In this document: piece by piece, positions 34,701 to 44,538 of the stretch
Numbering within the stretch: position 1 is the stretch's first letter
How the letters are laid out: each line of letters opens with the position of its first letter
Assembly (NCBI RefSeq): GCF_009377175.1
Contig: NZ_VJZD01000055.1
Span: 1-44,688 of the forward strand
Source of the DNA: Streptomyces adustus
GTDB taxonomy: Bacteria; Actinomycetota; Actinomycetes; Streptomycetales; Streptomycetaceae
Direction of reading: 5' to 3'
Length of the DNA: 44,688 nt
The notes under the pieces: generated by a model
Seen by the model: only the letters and a program-made list of their open reading frames with translations
Database searches by the model: none
Told to the model about the DNA's origin: nothing
Made by a program: the position numbers and the translations under genes

Positions 34701-37700
34701 CGTAGCGGCGCCACCAGAATCCGCCGACAGCCGCGAGTCCGAGACGAGCACGCACTCCCAAGGCGGATTCGGTGATCCGTCACGCGTTGCGCTGGCCCTG
34801 ACCACCACTGCCCAAGCCGGTGGTACCGCGACAGAAGATCCCGTTACTCAGGGGCAGAACCACAGCGACACTCGGGCCCCCGAGTTCCGGCTCGACGAAC
34901 AGAAAGAGCAGGGAATATACGCACCTCGGCAGCCCGCACCGGCGCCCCACAGCTCATCAGAAACCAAACCGCAGGCGTTTCTGAACGCCCCGCGCCCCGT
35001 CCATATCGCGAACCTCGTCGAGGATCCCACCAGTCGGCTAGCCGGCTCTGAGACCGAGGAGCCGCCAACCCGGGGGAACCTGGCCCTCACGACAGTCGAA
35101 GTGCCTACGACTGCCTCATCCTCGCTCACAGACCAGCATCCCGTTCTTGGGGCATTGAGTGAACCGGCGAACCGTACAGCCGCCATCCAAGCGCAGTCCT
35201 CGGCATTGCCTGCCGCTTCACGCGATCCAGGTCCGCTCCCAACCGCGCCGGACGCCGTACCGGGGGAGCAGTTCACCGAAGCCGACAAACAGGGACCGAC
35301 GTGGGTGAATCGCGATACGCCCACGAGAGCGGCTTTGACGAAGGACGCCGCTGCGGCGATCACGCAGGCCACCAGGGACGCCGGCGTTGATAACGATTCC
35401 TTCGCCGCTGACCCGAAAGTGATCAACTGCGTTTCGCTTCTGCTGGCTCTGGTCAAGATATGGTTCCCCGCGCCGCCGTTGCACGAGCGCGACCGAGATC
35501 GCCCGGCAGGTCACGCGATTCGGTCAGCAGTCACTTTGCACGACCTTGAGGTCGGAATTACCGGTGCGGAGCAGAGTCTCGTTCGTGGACCGGGTTGGGG
35601 GAGGGTGACATCGTGGGACTCGCTTGCTACGGATTTGAAAAAGGCCGGCATCGGAGCTACCGCCCTGATCCTCGTCGCAAAACGCTCGGGAGTCGGTCAC
35701 GCCTTCGCAGTGCGGTACACCGACGATGGTATATTCCGGATCGACCTGCAGGCGCGCAAGGACCGAAGGGTCAGCACTGAGAAGTTCGATTTTGTGGATG
35801 TTTATGCACGGGCCATCGTCATACACCGAATCGGTACGGTTGTGAAAGAGACGCAACGGCAATGGCCGCCTGCCCCGCACACGTATCGCGAAGCCCTCCT
35901 CGAACCCCCGCTGACCCATAGAGAGTTCGGCGCCATCGGCATAGAGGTCGAATATCTTCACCCCCTCGGCGACCTCAACGGCAAGAAATTTTCCGACCTG
36001 CCGTATGACACACTTCTGGCGCGGAACAAGCACAACCAACTAGAACTGGTTGTCGATCACGATATGTTCTACCAACTCGGTGATGGCCGGCTATTCATGA
36101 GCAAGCGGGATGCGCTAGGTGCGGCGGCCGGCCGGGAGACACCAACAGCGAAGTCTCTGCCAATCGTTGAGTTGGTGTCTGCGCCGATTAAAGCCCTTTT
36201 GACAGAACCGGGACGCATTTCCTCGTCACGGGGCATAGGTGGGATCCTGCGAGCCCGCGAGTTGCTGAGCCGGACAGACCGAGAGGGACACGCGATCCCC
36301 CTGCGCGAACTGTTGCCCGCGGAGGACTGGACCGTCTTTGCGGACGGTAAGTTGTTGGTCAACCCCTCTCCGGCGGGGCCCGGACATCCCGCCTACACCC
36401 AGTTCACTGTCGGTGTTCCCATCGGCGGAGCGAGTCGTCTGTTGGCGCAGGTAGAAGCCCGGCTCAGCGGATCAATGTCTCTCGACAAGGCAGTGGCGGG
36501 GAGCCGACATTTCGCTGACGATGTCACGAAACGCTTTGCGTCCCAGGTGCTGAAGCGGCACGTGGAGACTGGAGAGCTCCCTTACCTGTCCGAGGTCGCT
36601 GGTATCGACGAACTGTACGGATACGCGTGGCTGATGTTCAGCCACGTTTCCGCGACTCCGCTCCGGGAGCGATTTTTCCGGCAAAGGCTGATAAAAAATA
36701 TGCTCCCTGCAGCGTTGCGTAATCCATTCCATGTGGTACGCGAGTCGCTGAGGCAAGAGGTCCGCGGCTTTCTGGAAAATCATGACAATGAGCGTTTCAT
36801 CGTAAATAAATTCGAGGAGATTCTGCGCCAGAGGATAGCCGCTTACCGAACGGAATATCCTGGAGCGGACGATGCGCGAAATATATTGGATCAGGTCCTG
36901 CCGGATAGCGATTTGACGCATAGGGATTTTCTGATCGCCACGATTCGAGGGAGGACGCCGCGTGGCAGGAAGGTGTATCCGGATGAAACAGTCGGCATGC
37001 GGAACTTCGGGCGACTGGATACAAATGGGGGGCACGCGCGGCCGATGGTACTGCTTGAGATCAGAAACTATACGAATCGGCCAGAAATGGACGACAAAGC
37101 GCTACAGGCCAACTTCGACGATCTCGCCGACGCCGCGAGGCATGCGTACCAGGTAGCCGAACGTTTCCAGGATGGTCGGCCCGGGCTCACACCCGCCGTG
37201 GCATGCACCATCCTGGATCACCCCCTGGTGCAGACCTTGGTAAAGCTGGTACCGCTGATGGCGCGCCTGACAACACAGCGGCAGGAAACACCGCAGCTGA
37301 TTTCCCGCCCCGAGCGTCAGGACCTTGCGGACGCCGTCATACGCCACGTGCTGGGTCAATCTCGCCTGCCTGATTGGATCCCGCAGCGGCTCGAAACCGT
37401 CCGCTCCTCGTTGCGTACGGCACTGACCGGACAGTGGTCGCCGCGGGACCGGCAGTACATGAAGGACACCTTGTACTACGTGGAAAAGGCCCAGGGTCTT
37501 CTCCAGTACGCCTCCGTTTCGAGATCCCGCTACGTCGGCATCGCCAACACGGACGATTCCTCCGTCTCCGGGCTGCTCGCCCTGTTGCGGGACGCTCTGG
37601 ACCGAGGTACACCCGGTGAACGTCTCGAGCGTCTCGGCAAGCTGAGCAAAAGCCTCGACACCTATGAGCCCGTCATGTCCGAGAGCCAGCGTCAGGAATA

Positions 37701-38313
37701 CGCACGCCTCAAAGAACAGGTAGCGACAGAATCAGTCCCGATGCGAGGCGCTGCCGTCGAGTCGGAGGCTGCGGGAAAGGTGAAGGAGGATGCGGCGGAA
37801 TCATCCAGGAACCACGCCGATACTGTCCGCACCGATGCGCACCTCAATGAAGTTGAAAACGAAAGCCTTCATCGTGACGAACGTGACCAGGACGAGACTG
37901 ATCGGGCACATACTCACGGGGACGCATCCGTGGCGATCATGCCCCCTGGCAACCCGCTCGGATTTGAATCCGCCGCGGTCGCACTATCGGAGAAGAAGCC
38001 GGAGCGGACGCCGTTGAGCTGGAATCCAGAGCGCAACCAGCACGTTCTCGATCCCAGCGCCGTGCGTACCGACAAGTCGGGTTTCATGAAGCAGGTCGGA
38101 GAGGCCGAGGGCCTGATCAAGAGTAGATTCCCGGGGGAGCTGCGTGGCGAGGAAATTCGGATCGGAATCGTATCGGCAGATCAAGTGTATGCCGATGACG
38201 ACACAATTAACGCGGGGAAGTTCCTCGAAATGGTCGTCAAGCGGCTCCGCCGCACCATCATCCTCGACCTCAACGGCCAGACCGTGAACATTTGTGCACC
38301 ACTCGAGCCGTAG
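31750..38313 (+). CDS. giant protein with two copies of a papain-like plus amidoligase-like module
   Basis: 2187 codons (GTG31750, AGGGAGGA upstream), no breaks. Residues 1-140 are helical without signal peptide or membrane segment. Copy one: papain-like domain with C174 (INCVS), H264 (VGHAFAV) and D279 (RIDLQ), as in Tox-PL/glutamine deamidase-type toxins; then GIEVE at 344-348, IPEFRTAPL near 420 and YTQFTVGVP near 497, reminiscent of amidoligases; then helices ending with NTDDSSISGLLAILRD near 920. A Pro/Glu/Thr-rich linker (about 980-1190) leads to copy two with C1227, H1317, D1332, GIEVE at 1397-1401 and VELVSAPI near 1472. Spacing between catalytic residues is identical in both (90 and 15). 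The last 130 residues are unique (RIGIVSADQVYAD). The DNA is more AT-rich than its neighbours. Predicted: cytoplasmic or specially exported effector modifying Gln/Glu side chains or peptides; substrate unknown. Confidence 0.88.
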   Translation: MNNREIAQICFRFPSGLSGVLSGGQKLHVGDLVDFVKHAHDALEIIKDSVIKPPREVTPEQALQTLMRIPSHRITEAAGTLGGVERLILAKASHSIPDSGGTERSVGNWRRSNSDLSAGSLEKALGSEPGDRLNQKASPQAVLEEEAAAAIEQAVKDVGVDVEAFTADPKMINCVSLLLALVRIWFPAPALDERGQHHAAGHAIRSAVALDDQVVGVASAERRLVRGPGWGKVTSWASLATALEKAGVGATALILVAKRSEVGHAFAVRYSDHGFYRIDLQARKDQRVTPETFNLADVYARAVVLDRNGQAMQETWQDWLHTPHTDREALVEPPLRPGEFGAIGIEVEDLHPLSGNESDWLDGYSLVLARHDSSRLELVVDHAPFYQLKNNRIYNTREEAEAAIAAVKGKEIPVQRKLPIPEFRTAPLRVLKEESGRISREEGIRAYLKARKALRRTDKEDRAIPLRELLPAEEWTVFTDDTLLVYPSPAGSHHGAYTQFTVGVPLGGVIHLLREMRAQLGQPILEIAVARSQHFAEEVTAHFASQQLRRTVNLTQLPYLSGVPGVDELYGYTWLMFSHVSANPLWKRFFSPRAAAMGSGPAPTLLKNMLPAALRNPFHVVRSSTSPEVRGFLRKNEPFIVTTFERILHQMIAEYRRQYPGPDDAQNLLNESLANSRSLTNKDYLISTIRGETPQGKKVGTAEAVGMTEYEKLDDNRGRTLPLVLLELRHIANSLKMDDDTIKGKVEELARATEYAYRMGTRFQSDSPSIQPAVVHAILDHPLVQVLAELVPLLGYGRTPNSGMQPLSHVESQSLANAVTFHVLGRSALPDWIPQRLESVRTTLSRALVDRRLLPQDQVTLDYLEKASRLLRKPSPISGSAAPAPTTAHPSLSTGIDLPRPHRSTARRETAHNSDPRYTYIGSVNTDDSSISGLLAILRDAQGRNASAEHLGTLWASLESYLHVMSESQHQEYKRLKEQKAEKPVAAPPESADSRESETSTHSQGGFGDPSRVALALTTTAQAGGTATEDPVTQGQNHSDTRAPEFRLDEQKEQGIYAPRQPAPAPHSSSETKPQAFLNAPRPVHIANLVEDPTSRLAGSETEEPPTRGNLALTTVEVPTTASSSLTDQHPVLGALSEPANRTAAIQAQSSALPAASRDPGPLPTAPDAVPGEQFTEADKQGPTWVNRDTPTRAALTKDAAAAITQATRDAGVDNDSFAADPKVINCVSLLLALVKIWFPAPPLHERDRDRPAGHAIRSAVTLHDLEVGITGAEQSLVRGPGWGRVTSWDSLATDLKKAGIGATALILVAKRSGVGHAFAVRYTDDGIFRIDLQARKDRRVSTEKFDFVDVYARAIVIHRIGTVVKETQRQWPPAPHTYREALLEPPLTHREFGAIGIEVEYLHPLGDLNGKKFSDLPYDTLLARNKHNQLELVVDHDMFYQLGDGRLFMSKRDALGAAAGRETPTAKSLPIVELVSAPIKALLTEPGRISSSRGIGGILRARELLSRTDREGHAIPLRELLPAEDWTVFADGKLLVNPSPAGPGHPAYTQFTVGVPIGGASRLLAQVEARLSGSMSLDKAVAGSRHFADDVTKRFASQVLKRHVETGELPYLSEVAGIDELYGYAWLMFSHVSATPLRERFFRQRLIKNMLPAALRNPFHVVRESLRQEVRGFLENHDNERFIVNKFEEILRQRIAAYRTEYPGADDARNILDQVLPDSDLTHRDFLIATIRGRTPRGRKVYPDETVGMRNFGRLDTNGGHARPMVLLEIRNYTNRPEMDDKALQANFDDLADAARHAYQVAERFQDGRPGLTPAVACTILDHPLVQTLVKLVPLMARLTTQRQETPQLISRPERQDLADAVIRHVLGQSRLPDWIPQRLETVRSSLRTALTGQWSPRDRQYMKDTLYYVEKAQGLLQYASVSRSRYVGIANTDDSSVSGLLALLRDALDRGTPGERLERLGKLSKSLDTYEPVMSESQRQEYARLKEQVATESVPMRGAAVESEAAGKVKEDAAESSRNHADTVRTDAHLNEVENESLHRDERDQDETDRAHTHGDASVAIMPPGNPLGFESAAVALSEKKPERTPLSWNPERNQHVLDPSAVRTDKSGFMKQVGEAEGLIKSRFPGELRGEEIRIGIVSADQVYADDDTINAGKFLEMVVKRLRRTIILDLNGQTVNICAPLEP

Positions 38314-38418
38314 GTCACGGTCTCAGGCAGGGTTCGTCTTTTGCTGGTTCACCCCACAATCCGGGAAAGCGGTGAGGGCCAAGCTTTTGCGTCCAAACCT
38401 GTGACACGGAAGGTTCAC

Positions 38419-38576
38419 CGAGTGGTCGGCGTGGACGAGTACGCCCAGCGCAAGGGCCGTGTCCACGGAGCCGTGCTCGTCGGGAGGCGGACATGCTTGC
38501 GGCCTGGCTCGCCGAGTGGCCCGGCATCGAGATCGTCTGCCGTGACTGTGCACCCCTCTTCGCCGAAGGTGCCAGC
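38419..38576 (+). pseudogene. ISL3-family transposase scrap
   Basis: RVVGVDEYAQRKGRVHGAVL, the first-Asp region of ISL3 DDE transposases, is followed after a small deletion and frame change at about 38485 by LAAWLAEWPGIEIVCRDCAP with the second Asp region. About 50 codons of more than 400 remain. The element end may be the AT-richer bases 38318-38400. From 38577 to the first CRISPR repeat (75 bases) nothing is recognised. Confidence 0.75.
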
Positions 38577-38651
38577 CGCGACGGAGGCGGGCTGGTCCAG
38601 TGGCTGTTGGCGGCGACGCTGGTCAATGGCATCGGCGGTCAGCTCGGTCGA

Positions 38652-41600
38652 CGGGACACCTCCGCTCGCGCGGAGCCGACGTCAGGCCCTCGTCCCTCAG
38701 CACCTCAAGAGTCGGGACACCTCCGCTCGCGCGGAGCCGACGGGGGTCTCCACGGGGGCAAGACTGCCCGCACCGGGACACCTCCGCTCGCGCGGAGCTG
38801 ACTCCTCCATCTCCGTCTCGCGGGCCTCGATGTACGGGACACCTCCGCTCGCGCGGAGCCGACCCGTCCGCGAAGACATCAACCAGGGCCCAGCCCGGGA
38901 CACCTCCGCTCGCGCGGAGCCGACGAGGGGCCGATGGGCGATCCGGCGCGCAGGATCGGGACACCTCCGCTCCCGCGGAGCCGACCCGGGCGACGAGGCG
39001 TTCATCCGGATCCGCGTCGGGACACCTCCGCTCGCGCGGAGCCGACGCTCGCGTGGTCATGGACCTCGACACCGACAGCGGGACACCTCCGCTCGCGCGG
39101 AGCCGACTATTCGCGGACCGTGTTCCCACCGTCCGCCGCCGGGACACCTCCGCTCGCGCGGAGCCGACGTGAAGATCGAGAGGCCGCAGGACACCGAGCG
39201 CGGGACACCTCCGCTCGCGCGGAGCCGACGGAACAAAGGACCGGCTTGAGGCCGGCTGTGGTCGGGACACCTCCGCTCGCGCGGAGCCGACGACGACGAG
39301 TTCGAGCAGGGCCGACAGGCCCCCGGGACACCTCCGCTCGCGCGGAGCCGACCTCGGACACGGTCCCCCCCAGTGACGGTTCTGGCGGGACACCTCCGCT
39401 CGCGCGGAGCCGACTCCGGTGGAGCGGAAGGAACCCTTGTCGACGGGCGGGACACCTCCGCTCGCGCGGAGCCGACATCCGGAAGAGCAACGGCAACGAG
39501 GCGATCCTCGGGACACCTCCGCTCGCGCGGAGCCGACATCCGGAAGAGCAACGGCAACGAGGCGATCCTCGGGACACCTCCGCTCGCGCGGAGCCGACGC
39601 TCAGGGACATCGACGCCACCGACATCAACGCGGGACACCTCCGCTCGCGCGGAGCCGACGCTCAGGGACATCGACGCCACCGACATCAACGCGGGACACC
39701 TCCGCTCGCGCGGAGCCGACACGGGGGAGCTCGCCAAGGCGACGCTGGCCGACGGGACACCTCCGCTCGCGCGGAGCCGACGTCGCCCATGGCCGCAGCT
39801 CCTAAGTTCAGGCCGGGACACCTCCGCTCGCGCGGAGCCGACACCGACGACGCCTACCCCGAGGCCACGCAGAACGGGACACCTCCGCTCGCGCGGAGCC
39901 GACTGGCGCTTGGGCTGCGCAGGCAGGTGCAGCGCCGGGACACCTCCGCTCGCGCGGAGCCGACAACTCGCGGTCCGCCACCAACACCCTGATGCGCGGG
40001 ACACCTCCGCTCGCGCGGAGCCGACGGGAAGAACACCGCTTCGATCTGGAGCACGACCGGGACACCTCCGCTCGCGCGGAGCCGACTCGGACTGGCATCC
40101 GATCGAATACACCCGGGCCGGGACACCTCCGCTCGCGCGGAGCCGACGGTACGGCGGCCAGTGGTGCGGGCTACAAGAGCGGGACACCTCCGCTCGCGCG
40201 GAGCCGACGCCAGGACCAGCGGCACGATCACGTACGCCTTCGGGACACCTCCGCTCGCGCGGAGCCGACATGATGTCGCCCAGGACGCTGTCCCAGTCCG
40301 CCGGGACACCTCCGCTCGTGCGGAGCCGACTTAGCGCACCGGGCCTTCGCTCGTTCTCAGTCCGGGACACCTCCGCTCGCGCGGAGCCGACTCCCGGCCG
40401 ACTGGAACGGCAGCCGCATGGGGCGGGACACCTCCGCTCGCGCGGAGCCGACCAGTGGGTACGGGAAGACATCGTCACCCACACCGGGACACCTCCGCTC
40501 GCGCGGAGCCGACGTGCCGAGCGTCGTCAGGCTCGCCCCGAGCCGCGGGACACCTCCGCTCGCGCGGAGCCGACGAGCGATCCTCCTCGACGGAGACGTG
40601 ATCGAGCGGGACACCTCCGCTCGCGCGGAGCCGACCGAAGAAGGGAGCCCTGACCGTGGTCAGTGCTCGGGACACCTCCGCTCGCGCGGAGCCGACTCCA
40701 GCGTGACGGATCCGGTGGCCCCGTAGATCGGGACACCTCCGCTCGCGCGGAGCCGACGGCTCGGACGAAGGCCTGCGCGCGGCGGACGGCGGGACACCTC
40801 CGCTCGCGCGGAGCCGACATCGGCGGCACGCAGGTCGGCGGCGGCGTGCACGGGACACCTCCGCTCGCGCGGAGCCGACTCCAGCTCCGAGTACGTCTGG
40901 TCGACGGACAGCGGGACACCTCCGCTGGCGCGGAGCCGGCGGCCTGGACTCCCTGGCCGGGAAGATCTACGACGGGACACCTCCGCTCGCGCGGAGCCGA
41001 CACGACGGCGACCGTGTACCGGGCACCCGAGCGCGGGACACCTCCGCTCGCGCGGAGCCGACCACGTGATCGAGGAGCGGCTGAAGCACTTGACCGGGAC
41101 ACCTCCGCTCGCGCGGAGCCGATGCCACCTCGGTCGGCGCGATCCGCTCCGCCGATGGGACACCTCCGCTTGCGCGGAGCCGATCCACAGGGCCGACAGC
41201 GGCGACCAGACGGCGGCGGGACACCTCCGCTTGCGCGGAGCCGACATCGGCGGCACGCAGGTCGGCGGCGGCGTGCACGGGACACCTCCGCTCGCGCGGA
41301 GCCGACGCCGGAGGCACCACCTACATCGGCCAGTGCACCGGGACACCTCCGCTCGCGCAGAGCCGACTCGGTCAGCACTCCGTTCGTCTGGTGCGAAATC
41401 GGGACACCTCCGCTCGCGCGGAGCCGACCTGCGTCTCAGGACGCCGGTCAGTAACGGGGTCGGGAGACCTCCGCTCGCGCGGAGCCGACGTCAGGCCCAC
41501 GATCAGGCCCTTGCCGATGTCCGGGACACCTCCGCTCGCGCGGAGCCGACAGGGCCATGTACTCCTGGGCCTGGCCGTAGTACGGGACACTTCCGCTCGC

Positions 41601-44538
41601 GCGGAGCCGACGCGCTCATCATCGGCCCCGAGGGCAACGGGCCCGGGACACCTCCGCTCACGCGGAGCGGACCCGTTCGCCAGCTGCGCCGTCGCGCCCA
41701 GGGCTGGGACACTTCCGCTCGCGCGGAGCCGACCCCACCCCACATGCGCCAGAGGGCCGCTCCGACGGGACACCTCCGCTCGCGCGGAGCCGACGGCTCC
41801 TCGTTCTGGAACACGACCCCGTTCTTCGGGACACCTCCGCTCGCGCGGAGCCGACGGCATCCAGCACCGGCCCACCAGCGACGCCGACGGGACACCTCCG
41901 CTCGCGCGGAGCCGACCAGCGCACCGTCGGCCGGCGCGAGCTGCGTAACGGGACGCCTCCGCTCGCGCGGAGCCGACGATCTCCTCGGCCCGAGCGTAGA
42001 GCTCGGCACCCGGGACACCTCCGTTCGCGCGGAGCCGACGGATGGACGCGCTGGCCGAGCAGCCGGATCGCCGGTACACCTCCGCTCGCGCGGAGCCGAC
42101 AAGGACGCGCCGGCCACCGTCCGGGACTCCAGCGGGGCACCTTCGCTCGCGCGGAGCCGACTCGGCCGCCCAGGGCAGGAGGACGCGGAGCCGCGGGACA
42201 CCTCCGCTCGCGCGGAGCCGACCCGGTCGGCACGACGATGACGACCACGGACACCGGGACACCTCCGCTCGCGCGGAGCCGGCAGGAGGATCTGCTCGAG
42301 CTCGCCGACCAGGTACGGGACACCTCCGTTCGCGCGGAGCCGACGTACTGGGGTCGATCTTCCCGCGCTGCCACTCCGGGACACCTCTGCTCGCGCGGAG
42401 CCGACCCGCTCACTACCGGCACGGTCACCGACAAGACCGGGACACCTCTGCTCGCGCGGAGCCGACAGCGACGCTGTCAGGTGACGGCCTCGGTCGACGG
42501 GACACCTCCGCTCGCGCGGAGCCGACGCGAGGGCCTCGACCTTCGCCGACACGGCGAGCGGGACACCTCCGCTCACGCGGGGCCGACGGCGCCGGTGGAG
42601 AAGTGGCCGGTGACAGACATCGGGACACCTCCGCTCGCGCGGAGCCGACATGATCACCCCGTACCAGCCCGAGGACTTCACCGGGACACCTCCGCTCGCG
42701 CGGAGCCGACGCTGCACCGCTTCTGGAAGACCGGGAACGCGTCGGGACACCTCCGTTCGCGCGGAGCCGACGTGAAGATCCAGGACTCGGCCGACAATGT
42801 GACCGGTACACCTCCGCTCGCGCGGAGCCGACAAGGCCTGGCGCGGCGCGATGGGCACCGACGCCGGGACACCTCCGCTGGCGCGGAGTCGACGACACCC
42901 GCGCGAGCCTCCCTGCCGCCATGTGCGGGACACCTCCGCTCGCGTGGAGCCGACCGGAACACCTGGCACTCGGCCTGGGCGCGGTCCGGGACACCTCCGC
43001 TCGCGCGGAGCCGACTCGTCGGGGAGTCGGGGCTTTCCACGGTCGGGCGGGACACCTCCGCGCGCGGAGCCGGCTGCTTGCCCAGGTCGACCAGCGAGGC
43101 TGCCATCGGGACACCTCCGCTTGCGCGGAGCTTACGGCGAGTTGTACGGGGACGCGGACGGCAGCAGCGGGACACCTCCGCTCGCGCGGAGCCGACTTCC
43201 CGGTCGTCGTCCGCCGGCCGCTCGAAGCCGGGACACTTCCGCTCGCGCGGAGCCGACGCGATCAACAACAACAACTCCAGCTACAGCTACGGGACACCTC
43301 CGCTCGCGCGGAGCCGACCACGGAGGTGACATCAAGGCGCAGGCCGCCTACGGGACACCTCCGCTCGCGCGGAGCCGACGCCACGGTCCTGTCGTAGCCC
43401 GCGTACACCATCGGGACACCTCCGCTCGCGCGGAGCCGACAGTACGCCAAGTCCGAAGCCCTTGGCCGACTCCGGGACACCTCCGCTCGCGCGGAGCCGA
43501 CACCAGCCTCGACGCCGTCGCCAACGATGCCCGCGGGACACCTCCGCTCGCGCGGAGCCGACTGGGGCGCCTACCACTGGGGCGCCGACGACGACGGGAC
43601 ACCTCCGCTCGCGCGGAGCCGACTCGAAGATCACGCTCCCGGCGATCCCCCTCAACGGGACACCTCCGCTCGCGCGGAGCCGACCCGGCCGGCTCGATCG
43701 TCGTCTGTGGCTGCTGCGGGACACCTCCGCTCGCGCGGAGCCGACAAGAACTTGGACGTACCGCGCCGCATGTACTTCGGGACACCTCCGCTCGCGCGGA
43801 GCCGACGGCCGTTGCCCCAGTACCAGCGCAGCCGGGCCTGGGACACCTCCGTTCATGCGGAGCCGACCAGGAGGAGCTCGAGCGGGACTGGCTCGACAGC
43901 GGGACACCTCCGCTCGCGCGGAGCCGACCATCTCGACGACGACCGGCTCGCCATTGCTGGCGGAACACCTCCGCTCGCGCGGAGCCGACTCCCGCTCCAG
44001 ACCCTCGAGGATGTCCGGCCACGGGAGACCTCCGTTCGCGCGGAGCCGATGGCAGATCGAAGACGACCGTGGTGTTGCCGTCCGGGACACCTCCGCTCGC
44101 GCGGAGCCGACTCGGGGATTGGGCGGGCCATGGTGCCGTCGTCCGGGACACCTCCGCTCGCCCGGAGCCGACTCGACCGCTTCACCCCACGCCTGCGTGA
44201 TCCGCGGGACACCTCCGCTCGCGCGGAGCCGACCGGTCAATCCGCGCGTTGGATCGGGCCGTCTCCGGGACACTTCCGCTCGCGCGGAGCCGACATGCCG
44301 TTGTACTCGCCGATCCAACGCGTGAACGGGACACCTCCGCTCGCGCGGAGCCGACGACCGCGGCGAAGCCGTCTGCGAGGAAGAGGACGGGACACCTCCG
44401 CTCGGGCGGAGAGCAAGTGGCGTCACGCATGATCTGCGCGGCTGGATTCGGATCACTTCCGCTCGCGCGGAGCTGACAGAGCCTTGGCGGTCGGTCCGGG
44501 GATCGGATCCGGGTCACTTCCGCTTGCGCGGAGTCGAT
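38652..44538. CRISPR. type I-E CRISPR array, 97 repeats and 96 spacers
   Basis: 29-base repeats (plus strand starts CGGGACACC, stem CTCCGC / GCGGAG, ends CCGAC) recur every 61 bases from 38652 to 44510, with mostly 32-base spacers (a few 31 or 33). On the minus strand the repeat reads GTCGG, stem, then GTGTCCCG, the standard type I-E orientation, so the handle of mature crRNAs would be GTGTCCCG. Repeats 1-40 are almost uniform; variants become frequent after 41100, and the last three (44388, 44449, 44510) are the most degenerate. Repeat 73 (43048) lacks two bases. Some spacers occur twice: 39477/39538, 39599/39660 and 40819/41246. No intact cas gene is present in the window. Confidence 0.98.

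Noticed and set aside
38577..38651. Left flank of the array as a CRISPR leader
   Set aside because: It is GC-rich, has no promoter-like box and follows directly on an ISL3 scrap. Polarity remains open, but this stretch itself does not look like a leader.
38313..38651. A second effector gene between the giant gene and the array
   Set aside because: The readable text matches only ISL3 transposase pieces in two frames, too short for a gene.
38652..44538. Long open frames on both strands across the array with repeating peptides such as GTPPLARSR and GHLRSRGAD
   Set aside because: They arise because the 61-base unit is read through all three frames in turn without stops. Nucleotide repeats with unique spacers show a CRISPR array, not a repeat protein.
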